From: Sinorhizobium americanum
GTDB lineage: Bacteria; Pseudomonadota; Alphaproteobacteria; Rhizobiales; Rhizobiaceae
Length of the DNA stretch: 64,000 bases
NCBI RefSeq assembly: GCF_001651855.1
Contig: NZ_LNQC01000056.1
Span: forward strand, 124,001-188,000
Reading direction: 5' to 3'
The notes under the pieces were generated by a model. It searched no databases. It was not told the DNA's origin and saw nothing but the letters and a program-made list of their open reading frames with translations. The position numbers and the translations under genes are program-made. Of this stretch, positions 34,925 through 45,509 are shown piece by piece. The first letter of the stretch is position 1, and each line of letters opens with the position of its first letter.

Positions 34925-37900
34925 GATCTGCCCTCCTGCTTTGCAACCGGAGCCGCGATCCGTGGTAATCGGATGCGAAACTCGGTGTATTGACCAAGTT
35001 CCGTATCGACTTCGATCGAACCTCCGTGTTGCTTGACAACGATGTCGTGGCTGAGGGAGAGGCCGAGCCCTGTGCCCTCGCCAGCAGGCTTGGTTGTAAA
35101 GAAGGGATTAAACATCTTCTCCCGTACCTTGGCCGGGATGCCGGGCCCATTGTCGCGAATAATGATCTCGACGCTGTCACCGAGGTTCCTGGTTTTTGCA
35201 GCCAGTGTCGGCTCATACCGTTCACGGGTATCGGAAGCTGCGCGCCTGCCTGTGGCATAGAAGCCGTTGGCGATCAGATTAAGGAGGACCCGCGTGATCT
35301 CTTGCGGGTAAAGGTCGACCTCACCGGCGGCCGGGTCGAGGGATTTCTCGAGCGTTATGTTGAAGCCCTGCTTCTCGGCACGGGCGCCGTGATAGGCGAG
35401 ATTGAGGCTCTCCTCGACGAGGGCATTTATGTCGACTGCTCGCCGCTCTCCCACCCCTTGGCGTGAGTGCAGAAGCATGTTCTTGACGATTGAGTCGGCA
35501 CGCTTCCCATGTTCGACAATCTTTTCGAGATTGCCCCTGAGCATCACAGCCAACTCGTCTATCTCGGCCCGCGCGCTCCCCTCGGAGACCGCGCCGTCGA
35601 GCGCCCGTTGCAACTCCTCCACCAGTTCGACCGAGATCGCCGAAAAGTTATTGACGAAGTTCAGTGGGTTTTTGATTTCGTGCGCGATGCCGGCGGTCAG
35701 TTGCCCAAGTGAAGCGAGTTTTTCGGTTTGAACCAACCTGTCCTGCGCGGTCCTCAACTCCTCGAGCGAGCGTGACAGCGCCTCGGTTCTCTCCTGCACT
35801 TCCTGAAAGAGCCGGACGTTTTCGATGGCGATCACCGCCTGATCGGCGAAAGTCGACGCCAATTCGACCTGCTTGTCGGTGAATGGCCGAACGGCCGAGC
35901 GGGTCAATGCAAGCACGCCGATTGGGCTCCCCTCGCGCAAGAGTGGCACACCGAGCACCGTACGAAATCCACCAAGTCGTTGCCCTTCGCGCAGCTCGTA
36001 TTCGGGATCATCAAGGACGTCGGCTACCTGGACGGGCCGAACCTCGAGCAGGGTTCGCCCAACTATGGTCCCGCGCCCCGGCTCCAGCGGGAGAGCCCGC
36101 AGATATCGTCCGAACTCCTGCGACAAACCAAAGTCGGCGACCGGATAATGCGCGTCTCCCATCGGCCGGGTCATCGTTGCCATGTCCGCATCGCAAAGCC
36201 GGGCAGCGGACGCTACGAGCGTGTCTAGCACCAATTGAAGGTCGAATGCCGATCGGCTGATAACCTTCAGAACGTCGGCGGTCGCCGTCTGCTGCTCCAG
36301 CGCCCCCGCGAGCTCTGCTGTGCGCGCATTCACTTCGTCAAACAGCCGCACGTTCTCGATCGCAATCACCGCCTGGTCGGCAAAGGTCTGGAGAAGTCCA
36401 ATCTGCTTCTCGGTGAAAGGCTTGACTTCGGTCCGGCGTATGACGAGACCACCGATAGCTTCCTGCCGCCGGAGCAGGGGCGCCGCCAAGATGGTACGAT
36501 GACCCATCCGCACGGCCATCCGGTGGCCGTCCGGGTATTCGTCGGCCTCGGTCGTCAGATCAGTCACATGAATCGGTCTTCTGTCCAGGACGGCCCGGCC
36601 AGTGACCCAGTCCCGGGACACTGGCCAGCTAAAGAAATCCATTGGAATCGGCCCATGATGGGCTCTCGCATGGAGCGAGTCTCCATCCTTCAGCAGTATC
36701 ACTGCATCGTAAGCGTCGCAAAGCCGCACGGCAGACTCAACAAGCGTGTCAAGCACCGCCTGGAGGTCGAATGCTGACCGGCTGATGACTTTGAGGACGT
36801 CCGCTGTCGCAGTTTGCTGCTGCAGCGATTCTTTGAGCTCAAGATTGCGCTTGTCCAGATCGGTGAAGAGCCGAACGTTCTCGATCGCGATCACCGCCTG
36901 ATCGGCGAAGGTTCGCAGCAGCGCGACCTGTCGCTCCGGAAAACATCCGACCTCGCGCCGATCGACGCCGATTGCTCCGATGGGACGGCCGTTCAGCGTG
37001 AGCGGCACACCGATGGCACTGCGGTAGGACATGATCTTCGCCAACGAGAGGAGTTGATACTCGGGATCGGCAAACACGTCCGCAATTTGCTCTATGGTAC
37101 CGCTGAGAAAGGCACGCCCCGTCACATTGGTCCTGCTTGGCTTCCGGGGAAAAATGGCACGGGTCGCTTCTATGCCTTCGCGAGAGACACCATGATAGGC
37201 AACCGGGTGCATGAGTTCCCCGTCGAACCGGAAGACAAAGCAGAATTCCGCCGCGCACAGCCTCGCCGCGTTCTTTGCGATTGAGTCGAACACCGGCTGC
37301 ACGTCGGTGGGCGAAGTTGAGATGACGCGCAGGATCTCACTTGTGGCCGACTGCTGCTCAAGTGCCTCTGTGAGCTCTCGATTGCGCGCTTGGGCCTCTT
37401 CAAACAGGCGGACGTTCTCGATGGCGATCACCGCCTGATCGGCGAAAGTTCGCAGGAGCTCGACATGGCGCTCTGGAAACAAGCCGCCCTCGCGTCGAGT
37501 AACGGCGATTGATCCAATTGGCCGCCCGTTGAGGACCAGCGGCACGCCGATGGCGCTGTTGTAGGATACGATTCTCGCGAGCGAGAGCATCTTGTAATCA
37601 GCGTCCTCATAGACGTCGGGAATTTGCTCGACGGCACCGCTCAGAAAGGCTCGCCCGGTGACATTACCTCTACTAGGTCGCTGCGGAAAATTGGCACGTA
37701 CTGCTTCAATACCTTCCTGTGAAACTCCGTGATAGGCTGTCGGGTGTAGCAGTTCTCCATCGAACCGAAATACGAAGCAAGATTCTGCTTCACACAGCCT
37801 CGCTGCGTTCTCCGCTATCGCCTGGAAAACCGGCTGTACGTCGTTGGGGGAGAGCGAAATGACACGCAGGATTTCGCCGGTCGCCGCCTGCTGTTCGATT

Positions 37901-38031
37901 GCCTCGGCAAGCTCGCGTCTGAGCAGTTCCACCTGACGTCTGATGCTCCGGCTCGACTGCTCCACGGTACGCCCCCCAGCAGTGCTCACAAGCGACCGGT
38001 TCAGCACGGTCTTCAGCCTCGCGGTGACCAA
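34921..38031 (-). CDS. Hybrid-free sensor histidine kinase with four GAF domains
   Basis: A 1036-residue cytoplasmic kinase with no membrane helix. Four GAF domains follow each other at about residues 64-210, 244-390, 424-564 and 602-742, joined by nearly identical linkers ([18 protein letters not shown]). The first two share most residues, so they arose by duplication. A coiled coil leads to the HisKA region with phospho-acceptor His784 in [12 protein letters not shown]. The HATPase domain has [24 protein letters not shown]. The ligands are unknown. It is the first gene of the operon with a receiver and a receiver-cyclase and is their likely phosphodonor. Confidence 0.93.
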   Translation of the reverse strand: MVTARLKTVLNRSLVSTAGGRTVEQSSRSIRRQVELLRRELAEAIEQQAATGEILRVISLSPNDVQPVFQAIAENAARLCEAESCFVFRFDGELLHPTAYHGVSQEGIEAVRANFPQRPSRGNVTGRAFLSGAVEQIPDVYEDADYKMLSLARIVSYNSAIGVPLVLNGRPIGSIAVTRREGGLFPERHVELLRTFADQAVIAIENVRLFEEAQARNRELTEALEQQSATSEILRVISTSPTDVQPVFDSIAKNAARLCAAEFCFVFRFDGELMHPVAYHGVSREGIEATRAIFPRKPSRTNVTGRAFLSGTIEQIADVFADPEYQLLSLAKIMSYRSAIGVPLTLNGRPIGAIGVDRREVGCFPERQVALLRTFADQAVIAIENVRLFTDLDKRNLELKESLQQQTATADVLKVISRSAFDLQAVLDTLVESAVRLCDAYDAVILLKDGDSLHARAHHGPIPMDFFSWPVSRDWVTGRAVLDRRPIHVTDLTTEADEYPDGHRMAVRMGHRTILAAPLLRRQEAIGGLVIRRTEVKPFTEKQIGLLQTFADQAVIAIENVRLFDEVNARTAELAGALEQQTATADVLKVISRSAFDLQLVLDTLVASAARLCDADMATMTRPMGDAHYPVADFGLSQEFGRYLRALPLEPGRGTIVGRTLLEVRPVQVADVLDDPEYELREGQRLGGFRTVLGVPLLREGSPIGVLALTRSAVRPFTDKQVELASTFADQAVIAIENVRLFQEVQERTEALSRSLEELRTAQDRLVQTEKLASLGQLTAGIAHEIKNPLNFVNNFSAISVELVEELQRALDGAVSEGSARAEIDELAVMLRGNLEKIVEHGKRADSIVKNMLLHSRQGVGERRAVDINALVEESLNLAYHGARAEKQGFNITLEKSLDPAAGEVDLYPQEITRVLLNLIANGFYATGRRAASDTRERYEPTLAAKTRNLGDSVEIIIRDNGPGIPAKVREKMFNPFFTTKPAGEGTGLGLSLSHDIVVKQHGGSIEVDTELGQYTEFRIRLPRIAAPVAKQEGRS

Positions 38032-38510
38032 TGGCAGGGCCGCAATGCCAACGAGAATACCTTATTCGGTTAGCGGTGACGAGATTTAGCTCCTGCTTAT
38101 GAGCTGCGGGTGAGCTTCCATGTGGAACGCCCAGGCGCGCCAGCTGGGGGTTCCGGCGGACCCATCTGTGACACGCGGGGCGGATTGCACGCGCCTTGCA
38201 GCCACGCGGAGCAGGATTTTGCAGTGCTCGTGTGGGGATGCCGCGTACGCGTCAACCGGACATGCAAATGTGTTCAACTCAGTCCAGCCCTCAACGGGTA
38301 ATCCCGCCTTCACCAGTCCTCAGCGGAATTGCTCGGACCCACCCCTTTAAGCCAAACGATGACTGTCTCTGATTTAGGCCTATTCTGCGTTGAACCGACG
38401 GTCTGCAATGGTCTCAAGCCAAGACGTTCATCGCGTTCACCGTAGATGAAAGGGGCGAAGAACCTGGAGTTCCAGCCTAGCGAGGGGATTCCACGCCAAA
38501 GAGGTCGGTC
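38032..38510. other. Intergenic region, no supported gene
   Basis: This 480-bp gap lies upstream of the kinase operon and downstream of the broken hydrolase-cyclase. A 75-residue minus-strand ORF at 38086-38313 has no family or ribosome-binding site. The kinase promoter should lie at the left end. Confidence 0.4.
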
Positions 38511-39842
38511 CTATGGTGCATCCGTGGCGGCGTAAATCTGCCAACTTCCGGGAACGTCACGTAGGGTCACTTCACCAAGTGCCTTGAATGCGACACCGGC
38601 GCCGACCACGAGATCCTTGACCGTGCCGGAGACGATGACGTCGCTCGCCCCGGCGTGATCGAGCAGGCGCTAGGCGAGGTGCACGGCGATCCCGCTCAAG
38701 TCATTGCCCCGCTTCTCGCACTCCCCGGTGTGGAGGGCGGCACGCACGGCGAGCCCCATGTCGGCCGCCCGATGGCGTATCGCAGAAGCGCATTGGATGG
38801 CCCGGCTCGGTCCGTGAAAGACTGCCAAGAAGCCATCTCCGGTCGTCTTTATTTCACTGCCGCCGAAGCGATCGAGTTCAGCTCGCACGGCAGCATCGTG
38901 GCGGTGCAGGAGCTCCTCCCACCGCCGATCACCGAGCTCGGCCGCGATGGAGGTGGAGCCGACGATGTCGGTGAACAACACGGTGAGCAGGATGCGTTCC
39001 GACGCTGGCTGCGGTCGAATGCCGGTCAGAAACTCCTCGATTTCGTCGAGAGTGCGGTCGGCATCGCCGGCCCAAATCACGTGATCGTCGCCCGGAAGTT
39101 CCACCCATTTTGCTCCTGGAATGTGATCGGCGACGTAGCGGCCCTCCTCGACATTCACCCATCGGTCTCCGGTCCGGTGCAGGACGAGCGTGGGAACATG
39201 GATGGCGCTGAGAATTCCGCGAACATCGATCTCGGTGTTCCAGCGCCAGAGGTCGATGGCATCCTGCGGCGAGGCGGAATTGCGCAAGTATCCGGCAAGC
39301 CAGTCGCGCGCCTCCTTATCGTGGACGTGACTCGGCGCCGCGTTGCTGAGATCAAATGCTCCGCCCCAGTCTCGCGCGATCGCGGCGAGTTCTTCGTCGA
39401 CCTGCTCGCGGGTCTTCGCCCATGGGTAATCTTCTGCCCACAGTCCTTTGGCGAAAGATCCGTTGAGCACGAGTGCGGCGGTCTTCTCAGGATAGGTGGC
39501 CGCGAACAGCATGCACATATTGCCGCCTTCGGAGGTGCCCATCAGCGCCGCTCGGCGAGAACCTGCAGCATCTAGGACCGCCTGCATGTCTCGCATTCGT
39601 TCCTCCAGAGTTGGAAACCCGACATTGCGATCGGACAGACCCGTGCCGCGCTTGTCGAACAGAATCAACCGCGAAAACGCGCTCAGCCGCTCGAACACAT
39701 GCGCCAAAGGAGGAAAGATCCAGGCATAATCCAGATTGGATACCCAGCCCGGCACATAGATGATATCGAGCGGGCCATCGCCGATCGTCTGATAAGCGAT
39801 GTTCAATCCGTCACTTCTTGCGTAGCGTGTGCTCGGTCGCAT
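38511..39842 (-). pseudogene. Alpha/beta-hydrolase / class III cyclase fusion with in-frame amber stop
   Basis: The protein reads 390 residues to a TAG at 38670-38672. The hydrolase part (10-275) has the nucleophile elbow GTSEGG, LILFDKRGTGLSD, and a late His in DDHVIW. The cyclase part has TVLFTDIVGSTSI and IKTTGDGFLAVFHGP and breaks off at GIAVHLA. After the TAG the same frame continues RLLDHAGASDVIVSGTVKDLV to a TAG at 38511, which is exactly the missing end of the cyclase domain. One nonsense change thus removes the last 52 residues. It is a pseudogene, or a truncated protein with an active hydrolase, unless the amber codon is read through. Confidence 0.85.
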
Positions 39843-40090
39843 TGTACAAGAGTAGCACGATGCACCGACGCTCGCATTGCCAATGCAGAGGCTGGAGGGC
39901 GGCTTCGGCCCAATCGGTGGCGCCCGTTTCCCCTTTCACCGGCGACTCCATTGGGGCTGGTTTGCTTGTTCCTTTAAAGCTCGCCAAGGTGGAAACCGCA
40001 CCATTTTGACGAGCAAATGTTGGGGCCGCTGACATCGCTCGGCCGATTGCCTCATTCCTATGGCCTTGTCTATAGACTATGGTTCCCGTC

Positions 40091-41627
40091 ATGGTGGAGC
40101 CGTTCTATGCCTTTGGTGATTTCGTGCTTGAACCCAGCCGCGGCCTGCTGCAGCGGAGCGGTAACGCCGTCGCTATTGGCCAGCGCGGCCTTGCGCTCCT
40201 TCAGGCGCTGCTCGAGGCCCGAGGACAGGTCCTGTCCAAGCATGACCTGATGGAACGAGGCTGGCCGAATACAGTCGTCGAAGAAAGCAATCTTACCGTT
40301 CAGATTGCGGCCTTGCGCAAGGCGCTCGGCACGGCTCCCGACGGGCGGGAGTGGATCACGACGATCCCGCGCACAGGCTATCGATTTGTCACGTCTGCGG
40401 GGGGCGAGTGTTGCTGCCGATTTCATGCCGATCAGGCCAACGCTTGCGGTTCTGCCCTTCATCAATCTCGATGGCAGTCCCGACCAAGATTATTTCGCAG
40501 ATGGCGTAGTGAACGACATCATTACGGCGCTCACCCGCTTCAGGAGCTTCGCAGCGGTCGCCCGGCATTCCTCGTCCGCGTACAAGGGGAGTTTTCCGGA
40601 TGTGCGCCTGGTCGCCAAGGAACTCGGCGTCAGCTACCTCCTCCAAGGCACCGTCAGGCGGTCGGGTAATCGATTAAGGATCGCGGCGCAACTCGTCGAC
40701 GGCGACAGTGGAATACACCTTTGGGCCCAGAGTTTCGACGGTGAAATTGGCGACCTGTTCGATTTCCAGGACCGGATAACCGAGAGTGTCGCGACTCTGG
40801 TCGAACCGCATATTCAGACCGCCGAGATCGAGCGATCGCGGCGGGAGCGGTCGGGAAGCATCGCCGCCTACGACGTCTATCTGCGGGCCCTGGCAAAAAT
40901 CTCGACGGAGACCGAATTCGATAACGCCGAAGCGTACGCGCTCCTGCTGAAGGGGTTGGAGGCCGAACCTGACAACGCCCTCCTACTTTCCCATGCCGCC
41001 TGGGCTCTCGAACATAGGCACACGATGGGCTGGCCCCCGCTAGGTGAGGACGACGTGGGAGAATGCGCGGCGCTGGCGCGCCGAGGCCTCGAACACGCAG
41101 CGGGAGATGCTATAGTGATGGCGCATTGCGGCGTCGCGCTGTTGCAGACCGCCAAAGAGTACGATTGGGCGATGGCGGTCCTGCAATCTGCGGCGGAAGC
41201 CAACCCGAACAATCTAATGGTTGTCGTCAGAGCGGGCCTTGCACATCTTCATTGCGGCAGCCTTGAGGAGGCGCTCGCCCATTTCCAAAGGGCCAACCGG
41301 CTGAGCCCCGGCGATCGAGGCGCGCACTTCTCGCTCTGCGGGATCGCGGACGTGCACCTGATCCGCGGCGACTACGACGAAGCCACATCTTGGGCTGCTC
41401 GCGCACTCGCAAGCAACCCCAACTTTGACCCGACCCTCTGGGTGCTGATCGCTGCCAATGCGCATCTCGGCTGCATGGAGGAAGCACACCGCTATCTCCG
41501 CGCGCTTAAGCGGCTCACTCCGGCAGTTACAATCGTCCGCATCAAGGCAGGGCAGCCTGCCAAGGATCCGACGAGGATTGCCGCCTTGCTCGAAGGGCTG
41601 CGGAGGGCGGGCGTCGAGGAAGGCTGA
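40091..41627 (+). pseudogene. Winged-helix / TolB-like / TPR regulator with one frameshift
   Basis: The first frame (ATG at 40091) gives an OmpR/CadC-type winged helix of about 105 residues: FYAFGDFVLEPSRGLLQR, then LTVQIAALRKALG and IPRTGYRFVTS. The second frame, shifted by one base, continues RPTLAVLPFINLDGSPDQDYFADGV (TolB-like) and then TPR repeats to 41627. The shift falls at a run of six G at 40399-40404. Joined, the parts give a familiar domain order of rhizobial regulators related to the cyclase/TPR genes next door. The cause may be decay, phase variation at the G run, or a sequencing error. Confidence 0.82.
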
Positions 41628-42188
41628 CAATTTAGAACGCTTCGGAATTTTTTCGAGGGCGATTCAAGACAGGAAGGGCGTCGTGATCGAGCCTATCCCC
41701 CACACGCGACTGACCGCGATGAGGACGGAGCAGATGCTTACGACGTTGACCATACTGTCCCGAGACCAAGGCAATATTTACGTTCCGCATCGCGGATATA
41801 ATCGCGAGAAACAGTCCGAGTCACGAGATGCAGTCGTGAAACAAGCGAGCGGTCCGTGGCAACTCCGGAATTTCTCCATGGGCTTCCTGGGCCTTCCCAG
41901 GCGAAATCTGTTCCACATCTCCTCGGTGAAGGGTCCAGTCAAGGGCTTGTGACAGGCAAGCCTCGAAAGCTCGTCGCGACAGGCCGTCAAGATTTCGCGG
42001 GTCCATTCTCTGTGCGCAAGGAGGCGATTGCTCACGCGGCCCGCGGTCGAAGCAGTCCGGAGATAGTCTCCGTTATCTAGTCCGAACGTCGCACAGCATC
42101 TCGTCTGAATGGCGACCCTTTGATCACCGAACTGATCAGGATGGAGATTTTCTGCGGAACGGCCTCTATTAAGAGCATAGGGGGGCAA
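41628..42188. other. Intergenic region between two broken paralogues
   Basis: A 560-bp stretch with only short ORFs without family or ribosome-binding sites on both strands. I see no RNA gene or insertion sequence in it. Confidence 0.4.
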
Positions 42189-42962
42189 ATGGGCGAAGCG
42201 TCTTCGACCAGCCCAATCGACCGTCGTTTGGCTGCTGTCGTCGTCGCGGACGTCGTCGGCTATTCCCGTATGATGGAGGCAGACGAGTCGGAAACATTAC
42301 GTGCTCTCGCTGAAGCCCGCGAGGCCGTGGTCGAACCGCTTGTTCGGGAGTGCAGCGGCAGGATCGTCAAGCTCCTCGGCGATGGTCTGCTCCTCGAATT
42401 TGCGAGCGTCGTGCGAGCGGTCGACTGCTCGATCCGTATTCAGCGGCAGATGAGGGAAGCCAATGCCTCACTTCCGGACCTGCGAAGGATAGTCTTCCGA
42501 ATAGGAATAAATCTCGGCGATATTGTCGGACGCCTTGCGCTATTCGGAAATTGCTCTTGCCATGAGCCCACGCGACATCAACGTGCAAGTCGCGAGGGGG
42601 ATGGTTCTCTCCTATGCTGGCCGCCACGACGAAGGGCTCTCCCTCGTGCGGCGTGCATGCAGCTTCGAGCCATTGTTGCCGCCGACGTTCGTCTCCAGCT
42701 TGGGGGACTGCTGTTATCTGTCCCGCGAATTCGAATCGGCATTGGAGGCTTACCGATCGCTCATCGATCCTCCGCACTTCTTCCGACTGAACGAGGCGGC
42801 CTGTCTCGCCCAGCTCGGGAGGATCGAAGAGGCCAAGCAGGCTGCGCGCGAGTTACCCGCCGACTTCGATGCAGCATTGTACGCACTATTGACCGCGGAG
42901 ATCTACAGCTTGGACGAGGATGCCGACCTTTGGACTGATGGATTGCGTGACGCTCAAGCGGC
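42189..42962 (+). pseudogene. Class III cyclase/TPR gene with large internal deletion
   Basis: From the ATG at 42189 the cyclase domain starts normally: RRLAAVVVADVVGYSRMM, then KLLGDGLLLEFASV and FRIGINLGDIV. At about 42525 the frame changes and the sequence continues SDALRYSEIALAMSPRDINV, a TPR region that runs to about 42962. The second half of the cyclase domain and the TolB-like part, perhaps 300 codons by comparison with the gene at 31286, are missing at the junction. The product cannot be an active cyclase. Confidence 0.8.
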
Positions 42963-43042
42963 AACTCCGGCGACTTCGAGCAAAAGGAAGAGACCGTCAA
43001 TAGCCAGCGTTGCAGCCGATCGGAAATCACAGGGGCCTGCCA

Positions 43043-43123
43043 TTACTGCCGTCGTTCGTGTCGTCCTAGCCGAGCGTTCGATTCCAGGAAGCGATGCGCC
43101 TCGACGATCTGGTCGAAGGGAAA
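43043..43123 (-). pseudogene. 3' remnant of a quinone-oxidoreductase / zinc-type alcohol dehydrogenase gene
   Basis: The minus strand encodes FPFDQIVEAHRFLESNARLG and then a stop. This is the conserved C-terminal helix of MDR-superfamily quinone oxidoreductases (usual form FPFDQIVEAHRFLESN...GKIVV). Upstream sequence is not in the family, so only about 26 codons remain. It lies directly downstream of the second integrase gene. Confidence 0.6.
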
Positions 43124-43203
43124 GGTCCCTGGCGATGACGGGCGATCTGAACGCTCTGCCGCTTCAGAACCAGATCGCTTTGATTTCCATCAGATTTCGG
43201 AGC

Positions 43204-44538
43204 TTAGTCCGTTTTGTCGCCCGGTGGCCACGTAAACGCTATTTCCTGCAGGAACTCCTGCCGCTGCTCCATGTCCGCGCCGTCGCCATATTTCGGCCGG
43301 CCGAACTCGTGCCCCATCAGATCGGCCTGCATCCGCTCGGAGCAGCCGGCGCTCTCGATGCGGTCCTGGAAGCTATGACGCAGCGAATAGATAACGTGAT
43401 CGGCGCTGGGGAAGAGCTTAGCGTTCCGCATCACCTTGTTGATCAGCGCCGAGGCGTGATCGGCCTTGTCCTGGTAGCGTTTGAAACCTTCAGGGCGCTT
43501 TCTCATCGCCCATAGAGAGACGCCTACGAGCGGCACCCGCCTGATCGAATAATCGGTCTTTTGCCGCCGATCCTCGCGATCAGCGACCTCGACATGCGGA
43601 ACCTCATCATCGAGCCGAATATCCTGCGGACGCAGATTGCAGACCTCACCTAAGCGCAGGCCTGTCTCCACCATTGCATAGACGATAAAACGCGCATCCT
43701 CGTTCATGTTATCGAGCGCACCTGGCGCCAGAATTTTCTCGCGGATCCAAGCGATGGGAAAGGGGGGGCGCTTCTTAAGCTTGGTCGCGTTAGTTTCCTT
43801 GATGCGTGCCCTTTCCCATGCCAAATGAAAATCGGTATGCAACGCATCGTCGATCACCGACAGCATACCCATAATGTCGCTGAAGCAGCGATTCGCGCTG
43901 TAGGCTGTCAGGCCCTCTCTAGCAATTTTGCTCGTCCACCACTCTCGGAGCCTCAGGACATCCCGCCTGCGAACCCCCGCCAACTCCACGTCGCCGAGCT
44001 CCTCGATCGCGTAACGAATTGCCCTCTTGCGCGAGGTTTTATGCTTTCGCAACTGATCCTTGGACATGCCCGTCAGGCCGGCGGCATTGTGCCGCTCGTA
44101 GAGCGTCCAAATATCGCTGAGGCGTGGTGAGGGCTCAACGACTACGCCCAAGACCGCCTCTACGATGGCCGGCTGGCTTGCGTGCCTCCTGGCGACAGTG
44201 AGTCGTTCGTGTAATTCGTCGAATGGCCCCGTCGCCAATTCGGTGACCGGCTTGTACGTATAACCGAGCGAGTGAACGATCTTAACCGCGGCCTCGTAGC
44301 GCGCGAAGGCGTTGTCATTTTCATTTCCGGCGAGGAGCGCGCGCCAGAAGTCCTCGGCTGCGTCATGCACCAGTTGTCCCCGCTCCAAGGCAGTCTTCAG
44401 GCTCTTTGTCTTCAGCGACTTCTTGATATGGGAGCGTTTGTCGAGATGAGCGACATCAGTCGGAACACGGCGGTAATATCGGTAGATGCCGCTTGCTGGG
44501 TGTTTCACAACGTAACGTGAAATATCATCCGAGCCCAT
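43204..44538 (-). CDS. Tyrosine site-specific integrase next to tRNA-Asn
   Basis: The protein has 444 residues from the ATG at 44538. A longer frame exists, but its extra 33 residues are Leu/Trp/Phe-rich without similarity. It has an N-terminal DUF6538-like segment (YVVKHPASGIYRYYRRVP), a core-binding domain (about 150-290) and a catalytic domain with Arg in VETGLRLGEVCNLR, His-x-x-Arg (YSLRHSF), His in LMGHEFG and a nearby Tyr in KYGDG. This layout is intact and probably active. It lies 170 bp from the 3' end of tRNA-Asn, the usual position for an island integrase, so the element would extend left. Confidence 0.9.
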   Translation of the reverse strand: MGSDDISRYVVKHPASGIYRYYRRVPTDVAHLDKRSHIKKSLKTKSLKTALERGQLVHDAAEDFWRALLAGNENDNAFARYEAAVKIVHSLGYTYKPVTELATGPFDELHERLTVARRHASQPAIVEAVLGVVVEPSPRLSDIWTLYERHNAAGLTGMSKDQLRKHKTSRKRAIRYAIEELGDVELAGVRRRDVLRLREWWTSKIAREGLTAYSANRCFSDIMGMLSVIDDALHTDFHLAWERARIKETNATKLKKRPPFPIAWIREKILAPGALDNMNEDARFIVYAMVETGLRLGEVCNLRPQDIRLDDEVPHVEVADREDRRQKTDYSIRRVPLVGVSLWAMRKRPEGFKRYQDKADHASALINKVMRNAKLFPSADHVIYSLRHSFQDRIESAGCSERMQADLMGHEFGRPKYGDGADMEQRQEFLQEIAFTWPPGDKTD

Positions 44539-44668
44539 CGAATGCCGCTTCTCCGCTGTCCTGTAGGTCAAAAAGTACCCAAAAAGTACCCAAAATGGCA
44601 AGTTCCAATCGAACTCTACGAGGTGCGGCTCGCGCACTTGTCTTGATAAGTCTTTGAAGGTGAAAAGA

Positions 44669-44702
44669 AAAAGGCCTGCACCATTAGAAGTGCAGGCCTT
44701 TT
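44669..44702. terminator. Strong bidirectional terminator
   Basis: A perfect 13-bp inverted repeat (AAAAGGCCTGCAC / GTGCAGGCCTTTT) with an 8-nt loop. On the minus strand it follows the tRNA-Asn 3' end by 6 bp and must end that transcript. Confidence 0.88.
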
Positions 44703-44707
44703 GAAAC

Positions 44708-44782
44708 TGGCTCCCCGGGCCGGATTCGAACCGGCGACCTATCGATTAACAGTCGAGTGCTCTACCGCTGAGCTACCAGGGA
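44708..44782 (-). tRNA. tRNA-Asn(GTT)
   Basis: On the minus strand a full cloverleaf folds: acceptor TCCCTGG/CCGGGGA, D arm with AGCTCAGCGGTAGAGC, anticodon loop CTGTTAA (GTT), T arm with GGTTCGAATCC, discriminator G and encoded CCA at 44708-44710. A terminator follows directly. Confidence 0.97.
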
Positions 44783-44923
44783 ACATCTGCGCCGCAGAAG
44801 TGAGGCTGCTAATACAAATGCTTTTCCGATTTGCCAAGCGATTTTTCAAAAAAAATCTCGGGCCGCGGTTGTCACCCTGTGGAGAAGGCACCAACTGTTG
44901 GGAAGTTGGTTTAAAGAGGCATA

Positions 44924-45211
44924 ATGGCAAACGGCGGCAAGAAGAGATATTTCGGCATCGATCCGCAAACGCATCAAATCGTGCTCGGCAGGTGGCGAAT
45001 CCGGCTGCCCCACTCGCCGGCCCTGCGCATCTTGATCGGCTCGCTGCTCGTCGTTTGTGGTCTGCTCGGTTTTCTTCCGGTTCTCGGATTCTGGATGGTG
45101 CCGCTCGGGCTGCTCGTTCTGTCGCATGACATACCTGCGGTGCGCCGCGCCCGCCGCAAGCTTGCCGTCTGGTGGGCGCGTCGACGCGGAACGGAGAATT
45201 CCGGGAAGTAG
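44924..45211 (+). CDS. Small two-helix membrane protein
   Basis: A 95-residue protein with a basic, polar N-terminal part (KKRYFGIDPQTHQIVLGRWRI), two membrane helices (ILIGSLLVVCGLLGFLP and GFWMVPLGLLVLS) separated by a short Leu-Pro-Val turn, and a strongly basic tail (RRARRKLAVWWARRR). The helix pair resembles the PGPGW family of putative transmembrane proteins, function unknown. It starts 140 bp from tRNA-Asn on the opposite strand. It is likely host chromosome rather than mobile DNA. Confidence 0.75.
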   Translation: MANGGKKRYFGIDPQTHQIVLGRWRIRLPHSPALRILIGSLLVVCGLLGFLPVLGFWMVPLGLLVLSHDIPAVRRARRKLAVWWARRRGTENSGK

Positions 45212-45509
45212 AGCCGGCCGGAACTCAGTGACGCTTGCTTCCACCCACGTCGTTTAACGCATTCCGACACTTCCGTGATGCACCAGGCACGGGCGGTGGC
45301 TTGTCACTTACGCTGAGATCAACGGCGCCAGGTTACGGCGGCCGCCGCTTGCAACCGTGGTGGCTCCGATTCTGCGCTGTTACCGTGGCAGGACTGCAAC
45401 TGCCATATACTATGTAAGGTAGAGATAACGCCTAGAGGCACGCTTCTCTTGAATTTTCCCCACGGACACAGTCTTGTTACAAAACTGTCATAATCCGGGG
45501 CTCAGAAAA

